A DNA stretch of 13,385 nucleotides from Flavobacteriaceae bacterium (lineage in GTDB: Bacteria > Bacteroidota > Bacteroidia > Flavobacteriales > Flavobacteriaceae): NCBI GenBank assembly GCA_002709185.1, contig PAQB01000003.1:1-13385 (forward strand), in the 5' to 3' direction. This document shows, one piece after another, positions 1-6,284 of this stretch. Below the pieces are notes generated by a model. That model did not search any database and was not told the DNA's origin. It saw only the letters and a program-made list of their open reading frames with translations. A program made the translations under genes and the position numbers. Position 1 is the first letter of the stretch; each line of letters begins with the position of its first letter.

Positions 1-3
1 GAT

Positions 4-1092
4 CTATTGGGAGAGGTCAGGACAACCGCCATATTGCTCTGTGTATGCAACAACTAAATCTGTAACACCATATTGTTCAGCGGTATTAAATGCCAAAGTT
101 AAATCATTTGTTTGAGTTGTGTCTAAAGGACCAAATACAAGCCATGTGTCACTAATTTCTGAACAACCACTACCACAATATCCGTTCATGGTATAAGTTC
201 CTGAATTGTTGGCCCAGACATCTGAATCTGAATTGGTAGCTACAGCAACAAGTTCAAAAGATTCATCACCATTGCTGAGGTCATAACATGTGTTCGGAAT
301 TGGATCACAAAAATCCACCTCAGTGGTTCCAGATGTGGAAATACCATCGCAGTCGCCACCATTTAAAACCAGATCCCATCCACTTCCCTCTGAAACACCT
401 GAAATTACGATTGTTCCATCTGGAGTTGTTGCCGGATTGTCCCCGCCAATGGAGCCTCCTGAGGTAGTTGTAAGGGCGGTAATTCCAGCGTCTAAGCCTG
501 TATACGGAACACTAACAGTCACGAAGTCGTTACTGTCTCCGATTGAATTTCCTTCACAACTGTACTGTGCTTGCCCAAATATAACTGAACAAGACGTCGA
601 AAAACCAGTCCAAGAGATGTTATCTATTATTATTTGTTTGGGGGTCGTATTGACAATCTCAATTACAATGTTTCCGGAAATATTTATATTGTCAACCGAA
701 AAAGTATATTCTGAGAAATCGTCGAAAGGAGTTGATGTTCCCTTAGAAACTCCGTTGATAAATAGCTCAACCTGTCTGTCACCACCACCTGTGTAGCCCT
801 TATATAAATTTACAGAAAAATTTGAAATACCTCCAGGGATTGCGCTGGATGTAATCTTGCTTTCATAAGAAGCTCCCCTTAGCAATAAGGCTGGGAGTTC
901 TATTCCTTGCTCATTTGTACCATCATCACCTTTTCTGGAGGCGATGTAACTCCAGGTAATGCCATTATTGCCTTCAAAGGCACTATCGGAATAGCTGCTT
1001 GTAGCATTTGAGTTCGTAAAATCTTCTAAGCCTTGCCCATGGGTCAAGTTAAAAGTAAAAAATGTAAAAAGTAGAAAGTAAAAGTGTTTCAT
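4..1092 (-). CDS. Secreted multidomain beta-sandwich protein, probably truncated at its C-terminus
   Basis: A 362-residue exported protein. Residues 1-20 form a signal peptide: Lys at position 2, a Phe/Leu-rich core, then THGQ. Residues about 22-165 look like a jelly-roll or carbohydrate-binding-like sandwich rich in Asn, Gly and Ser, a module I recall from secreted flavobacterial proteins, often next to extracellular nuclease domains. Residues about 168-262 form a Cys-containing Ig-like segment (GGDCDG, DFCDP). From about 268 a third module begins (CYDLSNGDESFE, then DTWLVFGPLD and TDLVVAY), which resembles the first half of an anchor-type beta-sandwich. The TAG stop at 4-6 falls within it, and no catalytic domain or sorting tail is present. 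The gene therefore looks truncated, by a nonsense change, a frameshift or a clone/assembly edge. Start ATG at 1090-1092. No enzymatic function can be assigned. Confidence 0.75.
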   Translation of the reverse strand: MKHFYFLLFTFFTFNLTHGQGLEDFTNSNATSSYSDSAFEGNNGITWSYIASRKGDDGTNEQGIELPALLLRGASYESKITSSAIPGGISNFSVNLYKGYTGGGDRQVELFINGVSKGTSTPFDDFSEYTFSVDNINISGNIVIEIVNTTPKQIIIDNISWTGFSTSCSVIFGQAQYSCEGNSIGDSNDFVTVSVPYTGLDAGITALTTTSGGSIGGDNPATTPDGTIVISGVSEGSGWDLVLNGGDCDGISTSGTTEVDFCDPIPNTCYDLSNGDESFELVAVATNSDSDVWANNSGTYTMNGYCGSGCSEISDTWLVFGPLDTTQTNDLTLAFNTAEQYGVTDLVVAYTEQYGGCPDLSQ

Positions 1093-1117
1093 TATAATTT
1101 TTTTAAAAGTGATACCT

Positions 1118-1144
1118 TAAATATAGTTTTTTTTAGGCTACAAA
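1118..1144 (-). promoter_or_regulatory. Candidate Bacteroidota-type promoter of the secreted-protein gene
   Basis: On the minus strand TTTG (1144-1141) is followed after 15 nt by TATATTTA (1125-1118), one base away from the TAnnTTTG -7 consensus. The predicted start would leave a leader of roughly 20 nt before the ATG at 1092. The spacing is a little short for the -33/-7 pair, so this is a motif match only. Confidence 0.35.
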
Positions 1145-1339
1145 AACATTACGAGCCTTCAAAATTGTGTATATTAACATAAATTTATTTTTAATTTTAC
1201 ATTATTGTGTTTTTTGTAAATTAAGACGTTATAAATTTTTAATTTCCAAAATGGTGATACAAGTTTAATTGAAGCCAAATTTTATGGTGTGATTTAAAAT
1301 GGCCTCAAAACCCTATTTAAGTCCCTAGATGGTTTCCGG

Positions 1340-1359
1340 AATATTAAGCTAATATTAAG
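1340..1359 (+). promoter_or_regulatory. Direct repeat AATATTAAG x2, 11-bp period: candidate operator of the two-component operon
   Basis: AATATTAAG occurs perfectly twice, at 1340-1348 and 1351-1359, so the half-sites repeat every 11 bp. OmpR/PhoB-family regulators typically bind tandem direct repeats with about this spacing, and such a regulator is encoded 65 nt downstream. Autoregulation is an inference. A third, degenerate TTAA lies at 1364-1367. Confidence 0.4.
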
Positions 1360-1423
1360 ATTGTTAATCATTTTTTTAGTTTGCGCTATAATCTATATAT
1401 TAATATTACTATTTTGGTTCAAT

Positions 1424-2116
1424 ATGAAGGATAAAAACATTAAAATATTACTCGTCGATGATGAGCCCGATATTCTTGAAATAATTAGTTACAACCTAAC
1501 AGCCCAAGGATACACTGTTTTTACAGCCAATAATGGTCAAAAAGCCATCAAGAAAGCCAAAAAAGAAAAACCCCATCTTATCATTTTGGATGTGATGATG
1601 CCTGAAATGGACGGCATTGAAGCTTGTGAACAAATTAGAAAAATTCCTGAACTTGAAAATACGCTTATTACTTTTCTGACAGCAAGAGGTGAAGACTATT
1701 CTCAGGTTGCTGGCTTTGAGGCCGGGGCCGATGACTACATAACAAAACCCATCAAGCCCAAAGTTTTGGTCAGTAAAATTAAATCCTTGCTCAGACGTTT
1801 AAAAACCCAAAGTGATCCAATTTCAGACGCCCCCATTGTTTTAGATGGCCTCACTATTGATAGAGAAGCCTATAAAATCAATTATAAAGGCCTAGATATG
1901 GTTTTACCAAGAAAAGAATTTGAATTGCTATATTTGTTGGCATCCAAGCCCGGGAAAGTTTTTAAACGCGAAGTTATCTTGGAAAAAATATGGGGTAACG
2001 AAGTTGTTGTTGGGGGGCGCACCATTGATGTTCATATAAGGAAACTGCGTGAAAAATTAGGTGACTCTAAATTTAAAACGATTAAAGGCGTTGGTTATAA
2101 GTTTCAAAATCAATGA
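1424..2116 (+). CDS. OmpR/PhoB-family response regulator
   Basis: A 230-residue two-domain transcription regulator. The receiver domain occupies residues about 6-122, with the acidic pair D12/D13, phospho-acceptor D56 in LIILDVMMPEMDG, the switch threonine T86 (LTARGE) and the conserved lysine K108 (DYITKPIKPK). A winged-helix Trans_reg_C DNA-binding domain fills about 130-230 and ends with the family signature GGRTIDVHIRKLR and IKGVGYKF. I start at the ATG at 1424 rather than the upstream TTG at 1361, because that extension is a hydrophobic stretch before the receiver fold. The gene overlaps the kinase gene by 4 nt (ATGA), implying translational coupling. It resembles PhoB/ArlR-type regulators, but the inducing signal cannot be read from the sequence. 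Confidence 0.95.
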   Translation: MKDKNIKILLVDDEPDILEIISYNLTAQGYTVFTANNGQKAIKKAKKEKPHLIILDVMMPEMDGIEACEQIRKIPELENTLITFLTARGEDYSQVAGFEAGADDYITKPIKPKVLVSKIKSLLRRLKTQSDPISDAPIVLDGLTIDREAYKINYKGLDMVLPRKEFELLYLLASKPGKVFKREVILEKIWGNEVVVGGRTIDVHIRKLREKLGDSKFKTIKGVGYKFQNQ

Positions 2117-3165
2117 GCTCATTTTCAAAAAAGTCATATGCTTTTGCAATCATTACCGCGCTGCTAACGTCTCTTGTTTTAACACTCACTCTGAGTGTTT
2201 TTTTGTATTTCAAAAACAGTTTTGATGTCAAAATTTCTTTGGGGTTTTTAGGCATCACATTCATTGTGGTGTTTTTAATTTTTCAGTACAGTATCAAAAA
2301 ATATATTTTTAAGCGCATCGAAAAAATATATAAGGATATTATGATTTTAGAATCCAAAACCAGTCCTGTACAAAATGTTCCCATTTCTGCAGACATGGAC
2401 TTTCTAGCTAGTGAAATTAGTAAATACGCCAAATTAAAAAAACAAGAAGTTCAGTCGTTTCAGGCAAGAGAAGAATTTAGAAAAGAGTTTGTAGGAAACG
2501 TAGCTCACGAATTGAAAACCCCACTGTTTACGGTTCAGGGGTATATTTCTACTCTACTGGATGGTGCGATGAGCGATCCAGAAGTTTTAAAAAAATATTT
2601 AAAAAGAGCAGATAAGGGTGTTGAACGCTTGATATACATTGTTCAGGATTTGGATATGATAACAAAAATTGAATTTGGGGAGTCAAAATTAGAAACCTCA
2701 AATTTTGATATTTTAGGGTTGATTCATAATGTCTTTGAAGAATTAGAGATGAAGGCTAAAAAGAAAAAAATTACATTATCGCTTGAAAATTCTGAACAAA
2801 CGAAATTAATAGTCCATGCAGACCGTGAGCGCATTCAACAAGTTTTAACCAATCTTGTTGTAAATTCCATCAAATACGGACATGTTAATGGAACCACAGA
2901 GATCAGCGTTGAACCACTTGGAGATTATAGAGTGGTGGTTCGCGTAACGGACAATGGCGAAGGTATTGAAGGTCAGCATATTTCTCGATTATTTGAACGT
3001 TTTTATCGCGTTGATAAAAGTGGTGCTCGAAGTGAGGGGGGCTCTGGTTTGGGCTTGTCTATTGTAAAGCATATCATTGACGCGCATCAGGAAAATATCT
3101 TTGTAGACAGTAAATACGGAATAGGTAGTGAATTTTCATTTACCTTACCATTAGAAACAAATTAA
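2113..3165 (+). CDS. Membrane sensor histidine kinase with minimal sensor region (PhoR-like)
   Basis: A 350-residue histidine kinase partnering the upstream regulator. Two transmembrane helices (about 11-33 and 42-60) are separated by only about 8 residues, so there is almost no extracytoplasmic domain and no PAS domain. A linker helix (61-115) leads to the HisKA domain, with phospho-acceptor H132 in NVAHELKTPL. The HATPase_c domain has the N box (NLVVNSIKYG, N247/N251), the G1 box DNGEGI (280-285), the F box (LFERFYRVD) and the G2 box GGSGLGLSI (309-317). All catalytic motifs are intact, so it should be active. The compact hairpin membrane anchor suggests that it senses within the membrane or through a partner protein rather than binding a ligand outside the cell. 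Start ATG at 2113 overlaps the regulator's stop codon. Confidence 0.95.
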   Translation: MSSFSKKSYAFAIITALLTSLVLTLTLSVFLYFKNSFDVKISLGFLGITFIVVFLIFQYSIKKYIFKRIEKIYKDIMILESKTSPVQNVPISADMDFLASEISKYAKLKKQEVQSFQAREEFRKEFVGNVAHELKTPLFTVQGYISTLLDGAMSDPEVLKKYLKRADKGVERLIYIVQDLDMITKIEFGESKLETSNFDILGLIHNVFEELEMKAKKKKITLSLENSEQTKLIVHADRERIQQVLTNLVVNSIKYGHVNGTTEISVEPLGDYRVVVRVTDNGEGIEGQHISRLFERFYRVDKSGARSEGGSGLGLSIVKHIIDAHQENIFVDSKYGIGSEFSFTLPLETN

Positions 3166-3180
3166 TCACTTTGCTTTGTG

Positions 3181-3188
3181 TATTTTTG
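3181..3188 (+). promoter_or_regulatory. -7 element TATTTTTG upstream of trmB
   Basis: TATTTTTG is an exact TAnnTTTG match, 16 nt before the proposed GTG start of trmB, giving a very short leader. It lies inside the reading frame that would result from using the upstream GTG at 3178, which argues for the downstream start. No convincing -33 TTTG is present at the right distance. Confidence 0.5.
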
Positions 3189-3204
3189 CACAAAACAATC
3201 ACTT

Positions 3205-3879
3205 GTGGGGAGTAAGAATAAATTAAAACGGTTTAAAGAAAACGAAACATTTCCCAATGTTTTCCAACCCACACGCGAAACCCTTGTTGAAAATAAATTT
3301 TCTTTGAAAGGGCAGTGGTGTGCTGAGTTTTTTAAAAACAACCATCCTTTGGTCTTAGAATTGGGATGTGGAAAAGGAGAGTATACAGTTGGGTTGGCCG
3401 AAAGAGACCCAAATAAGAATTACATTGGCATTGATATTAAAGGGGCCCGCTTTTGGCGAGGCGCAAAGACAGCTCAGGAAAATAAATTACCTAATGTCGC
3501 ATTTATTCGTGCCCAAATAGAACTGATTGAAGGCCTTTTTGAAGCCCATGAAGTTGACGAAATTTGGATAACATTTCCAGACCCTCAAATCAAATATAAA
3601 CGCGGCAAGCATCGTTTGACCAACCCTGTATTTTTAAATCGCTATAAGCATATTCTTAAAGCTGATGGGGTGGTACATCTAAAAACTGACAGTGAATATA
3701 TGCATGGCTATACTTTGGGACTGCTCCAAGGGCTTGGCCATGACATTCAATATGCAAACCACGATATATACCACCAAGAGGGAAGTCCAGAAGTGGTAAC
3801 TGGAATTCAAACTTTTTACGAAAAAACCTATTTGGAGCAAGGAAAAGCAATTACGTATCTTAGATTTAAAATACACTAA
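3205..3879 (+). CDS. trmB: tRNA (guanine(46)-N7)-methyltransferase TrmB
   Basis: A 224-residue SAM-dependent methyltransferase that makes m7G46 in the variable loop of tRNAs. The SAM-binding motif LELGCGKGEY lies at residues 51-60 and the second acidic motif IGIDIKG at about 74-80. The family signature ITFPDPQIKYKRGKHRLTNP (122-141) carries the catalytic and tRNA-binding residues. The C-terminal block GIQTFYEKTYLEQGKAI is also typical. I start at GTG 3205, giving MGSKNKLKRF, the N-terminus I expect for Bacteroidota TrmB; a GTG at 3178 would add nine atypical residues and sit upstream of the -7 element. The length fits the family. The next gene begins 3 nt after its stop, so the two are probably cotranscribed. 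Confidence 0.95.
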   Translation: MGSKNKLKRFKENETFPNVFQPTRETLVENKFSLKGQWCAEFFKNNHPLVLELGCGKGEYTVGLAERDPNKNYIGIDIKGARFWRGAKTAQENKLPNVAFIRAQIELIEGLFEAHEVDEIWITFPDPQIKYKRGKHRLTNPVFLNRYKHILKADGVVHLKTDSEYMHGYTLGLLQGLGHDIQYANHDIYHQEGSPEVVTGIQTFYEKTYLEQGKAITYLRFKIH

Positions 3880-3882
3880 CTC

Positions 3883-4506
3883 TTGGACATTACTATAATT
3901 TTTTTTCTGAGCTTATTGATCTCATTTTTAGGGGTTATTCCTCCGGGTATGCTCAACATGTCAGCCGCTAGAATCAGTCTCGAGGAAGGCCATAATCGCA
4001 GTTTTATATTTTCTGTTGGAGTTTGTATTGTGGTAGGCCTACAAACTTATATAGCCACGGTGTTTGCAAAATATTTAAATCAACATCCAGATGTTACAAG
4101 CATTCTTAAGCGAGTGGCGGTCGTCATTTTTTTACTAATTTCTTTCTACTTTTTCTTAACGGCAAAAAAGCAAACATCTGCTGTAAAGGTGGATGCTAGA
4201 ATGAGAAGTAAACAAAGCCGTTTTTTTCAAGGCGTATTAATGTCTGCACTTAATATTTTTCCGATTCCTTTCCAAGCCTATGTTGTCACCTCTTTATTGT
4301 CTGTGGGTTGGTTACAGCTTGACCCTACCAGCATTGGTGCTTATATCGCCGGTGCTGCCATGGGAACGTTTATTGCGCTGTACATTTATATTTTATTCTT
4401 TGAAAGCATTAAGAACAATAAAATCACATCTCCAAAAAACATGAATTACTGCATTGCATTGATTACCCTAGCGGTTGCCATTGTCACATTTGTTAATTTG
4501 ATTTGA
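3883..4506 (+). CDS. LysE/RhtB-family amino-acid exporter-like membrane protein
   Basis: A 207-residue integral membrane protein of the LysE type, whose known members export amino acids or their analogues. The first helix carries the family-like motif FLGVIPPGMLNMSAARISLEEG (residues about 16-37). About six hydrophobic helices can be seen: roughly 3-23, 40-62, 72-92, 112-134, 148-172 and 186-206. A Lys/Arg-rich cytoplasmic loop lies between the third and fourth. The start is a TTG at 3883, directly after the trmB stop; no ATG is available before the conserved first helix. The substrate is unknown. The alkyltransferase-like gene follows after 6 nt, so the three genes probably form one transcript, though no functional link to tRNA methylation is apparent. 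Confidence 0.85.
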   Translation: MDITIIFFLSLLISFLGVIPPGMLNMSAARISLEEGHNRSFIFSVGVCIVVGLQTYIATVFAKYLNQHPDVTSILKRVAVVIFLLISFYFFLTAKKQTSAVKVDARMRSKQSRFFQGVLMSALNIFPIPFQAYVVTSLLSVGWLQLDPTSIGAYIAGAAMGTFIALYIYILFFESIKNNKITSPKNMNYCIALITLAVAIVTFVNLI

Positions 4507-4512
4507 TTTGCT

Positions 4513-4839
4513 ATGGATGTGAACCCAAATTTTTTCGATCGTTGTTACGAAATTGCACGTCAAATTCCATTTGGACGCGTGACGAGTTATGGAGCTATCG
4601 CAAGACAGCTAGGCGCTTTAAAAAGTGCACGAATGGTTGGCTATGCCATGACTGCATCTCACGGCAAAGACGTGCCCGCCCATCGCGTGGTAAATCGCAA
4701 TGGATTTTTGACTGGAAAACACCATTTTGAAGGGATTAACTTGATGGAACAATTACTTGAAAGTGAAGGCATTGTAATCAAAAATAATCAAATTCAAAAT
4801 TTTAAAACTATTTTTTGGGATCCCTCAAAAGAACTTTAG
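4513..4839 (+). CDS. Alkyltransferase-like (ATL) DNA repair protein, Cys-to-Ala at the reactive site
   Basis: A 108-residue protein with the DNA-binding fold of O6-alkylguanine-DNA alkyltransferases (Ogt/MGMT C-terminal domain). Visible family features are the tyrosine for base flipping (SYGAIA, Y26), the arginine-finger region (SARMVGYAM, R40) and the active-site block. That block reads PAHRVVNRNG (55-64), so the alkyl-accepting Cys of PCHRVV is Ala56. Known ATL proteins with this substitution bind O6-alkylguanine without removing the alkyl group and channel the lesion into nucleotide excision repair; that role is inferred here. The C-terminus ends with FWDPSKEL, close to the family pattern. 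An ATG start at 4513 fits the alignment. It follows the LysE-family gene by 6 nt and ends before the separate mrp promoter. Confidence 0.92.
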   Translation: MDVNPNFFDRCYEIARQIPFGRVTSYGAIARQLGALKSARMVGYAMTASHGKDVPAHRVVNRNGFLTGKHHFEGINLMEQLLESEGIVIKNNQIQNFKTIFWDPSKEL

Positions 4840-4859
4840 TTTTTTTAGCAAATCAAGCG

Positions 4860-4867
4860 TATATTTG
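4860..4867 (+). promoter_or_regulatory. -7 element TATATTTG upstream of mrp operon
   Basis: TATATTTG is an exact TAnnTTTG match in the 57-nt gap before mrp, leaving a leader of about 20-25 nt. A T-rich stretch (4835-4846) lies where a -33 element would be expected. The sequence that follows (GTACCCAACAATCA) resembles the corresponding segment before trmB. This suggests that the Fe-S operon has its own promoter rather than depending only on read-through. Confidence 0.5.
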
Positions 4868-4896
4868 TACCCAACAATCAATCTGTATTTCACGCT

Positions 4897-6033
4897 TTGA
4901 AATTCACAAAAAAAGACATCTTAAGCGCTTTGAAAACCATCACCGTTCCCGGCGAAGGCAAAAATATGATTGAAAGTGAAGCCGTCAAAAATGTTGTTAT
5001 TTTTAATGATGAAGTCATCATCGATATCAGTATTTCTAATCCTACGCTCCAAGCCAGAAAACGCACTGAGGTTAATATCATGAAGGCCATTCATGATTTG
5101 GTGTATGCTAAAGCGAAAATTAAAATCAACGTAACAGTAGATGCCCCTCCTCAGCCAAAAAATGAAATTAAGGGGAAACCCATCGCTGGTATCCAAAATA
5201 TCATTGCAATTGCCTCAGGAAAGGGGGGTGTAGGAAAATCTACCATTACCTCAAATATCGCAGTGACTTTAGCCAATATGGGCTTCAAAGTTGGAATTCT
5301 AGATGCCGATATTTATGGTCCCTCCATTCCCATCATGTTTGATGTTGTTTCTGATAAACCATTAGCAGTTCAGGTCGATGGTGCCTCAAAAATGAAGCCT
5401 GTTGAAAATTATGGAGTTAAAATTTTATCCATTGGTTTTTTTACAAAACCAAGTCAAGCTGTTATTTGGAGAGGTCCCATGGCTTCCAAGGCTCTCAATC
5501 AAATGATATTTGATGCCGCTTGGGGCAACCTAGATTTTTTACTCATTGATTTACCTCCTGGTACAGGAGACATCCACTTGAGTATCATGCAGTCTCTACC
5601 TATCACGGGTGCTGTGGTTGTGAGTACGCCCCAAAATGTGGCACTCTCAGATGCCAAAAAAGGCGTGGCCATGTTTCAACAAGAGAACATCAATGTTCCT
5701 GTTCTTGGTATCATTGAAAATATGGCCTATTTTGTACCTGAGGAACTTCCTGAAAATAAATATTATATATTTGGAAAAGAAGGTGCAAAACATTTAGCAT
5801 TGGATTTAGCGGTTCCTTTCTTAGGAGAAATACCTATTGTTCAAAGTATAAGAGAGGCAGGGGATTATGGAAGACCAGCAGCCCTGCAAGAGGTAACACA
5901 AACTGCGTTGGCTTTTAAATCACTAACGCAAGAAATTGTAAAAGAAACTGTAAAACGTCATAAAGACTTGCCGCCAACAGAAGCTATAAAAATAACAACC
6001 ATGGCAGGTTGTAGTACTGTAAAAAATAAATAA
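4897..6033 (+). CDS. Mrp/ApbC/NBP35-family Fe-S cluster carrier ATPase
   Basis: A 378-residue P-loop ATPase of the MRP/ApbC family, which carries Fe-S clusters to target proteins. The N-terminal MIP18/DUF59-like domain spans about 4-82. The deviant Walker A motif GKGGVGKST is at 108-116, followed by ILDADIYGPSIP (134-145), IWRGPM, the switch region LLIDLPPGTGD, and the adenine-side segment ENMAYF. Oddly, the metal-binding CxxC that follows ENM in E. coli and Salmonella homologues is replaced by VPEELPENK, and the whole protein has one cysteine, C372, in a C-terminal AGCSTVK tail. The start is TTG 4897, giving MKFTKKDIL; no ATG lies upstream in frame near the promoter. It is separated from the nfu-like gene by 1 nt, and both belong to a tight four-gene operon with electron-transfer proteins. 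Confidence 0.93.
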   Translation: MKFTKKDILSALKTITVPGEGKNMIESEAVKNVVIFNDEVIIDISISNPTLQARKRTEVNIMKAIHDLVYAKAKIKINVTVDAPPQPKNEIKGKPIAGIQNIIAIASGKGGVGKSTITSNIAVTLANMGFKVGILDADIYGPSIPIMFDVVSDKPLAVQVDGASKMKPVENYGVKILSIGFFTKPSQAVIWRGPMASKALNQMIFDAAWGNLDFLLIDLPPGTGDIHLSIMQSLPITGAVVVSTPQNVALSDAKKGVAMFQQENINVPVLGIIENMAYFVPEELPENKYYIFGKEGAKHLALDLAVPFLGEIPIVQSIREAGDYGRPAALQEVTQTALAFKSLTQEIVKETVKRHKDLPPTEAIKITTMAGCSTVKNK

Positions 6034-6034
6034 A

Positions 6035-6283
6035 ATGATTATGAGCTCAGAAGATTTACAAAAAAATGTTGAAAAAGCACTGGATGAAATTCGACCTTTT
6101 CTCCAAAATGATGGAGGAAATATCAATCTCATTGGCATTGAAAATGGTGAAATTGTTAAAGTTCAACTCATTGGGGCTTGCTCGTCTTGTACAGTCAATC
6201 AAATGACTTTAAAGTCTGGTGTAGAAATGACCATCAAAAAATATGCACCTCAAATTCAGTCTGTCATAAATATTGAAGCCTAA
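6035..6283 (+). CDS. NifU-like C-terminal domain Fe-S scaffold (Nfu type)
   Basis: An 82-residue stand-alone NifU C-terminal domain, which assembles or carries [4Fe-4S] clusters between two subunits. The conserved core is ALDEIRPFLQNDGG (15-28), followed by the cluster-ligating GACSSC motif (C49 and C52), VNQMTLKSG and the helix VEMTIKKYAPQI. There is no N-terminal IscU-like domain and no A-type degenerate domain, so it is a minimal Nfu. ATG 6035 is preceded by an A-rich stretch typical of Bacteroidota starts, but ATG 6041 (MSSEDL) is also possible. It lies 1 nt after the Mrp ATPase and 1 nt before the ferredoxin reductase. A cluster hand-over between Nfu and Mrp is a reasonable inference from this arrangement, more so because Mrp here has only one cysteine. 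Confidence 0.94.
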   Translation: MIMSSEDLQKNVEKALDEIRPFLQNDGGNINLIGIENGEIVKVQLIGACSSCTVNQMTLKSGVEMTIKKYAPQIQSVINIEA

Positions 6284-6284
6284 A

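Larger units (their letters stand above)
1093..1423. other. Divergent intergenic region between secreted protein and response regulator
   Basis: 331 nt of very A+T-rich non-coding DNA. It holds the minus-strand promoter candidate near 1118-1144 and a direct repeat at 1340-1359. There is also a weak hairpin with a two-base bulge (GCC-AA-ATTTTA at 1274-1284 pairing with TAAAATGGC at 1295-1303). A TTG at 1361 could open the response-regulator frame, but it would add 21 hydrophobic residues not expected in a cytoplasmic regulator. I see no RNA gene or small conserved ORF. Confidence 0.5.

Noticed and set aside
290..796. Long plus-strand open frame inside the secreted-protein gene
   Set aside because: It lies antisense to a gene with a clear signal peptide and domain structure, and its protein has no recognisable features; it is a shadow of the Ser/Thr/Gly-rich coding frame.
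1387..1392. TATAAT resembling a sigma-70 -10 box, with TTGTTA at 1361-1366
   Set aside because: The spacing is 20 bp and Bacteroidota do not normally use this consensus; in A+T-rich DNA the match is likely chance.
1361..1423. TTG start giving the response regulator a hydrophobic N-terminal extension
   Set aside because: The segment would form a membrane helix before a soluble receiver domain, which is implausible; the ATG at 1424 starts directly before the conserved fold.
4503..4730. Overlapping plus-strand frame of 75 codons across the ATL gene
   Set aside because: It overlaps the well-supported alkyltransferase-like gene in another frame, and its Arg/Trp/Cys-rich translation is typical of a shadow frame.
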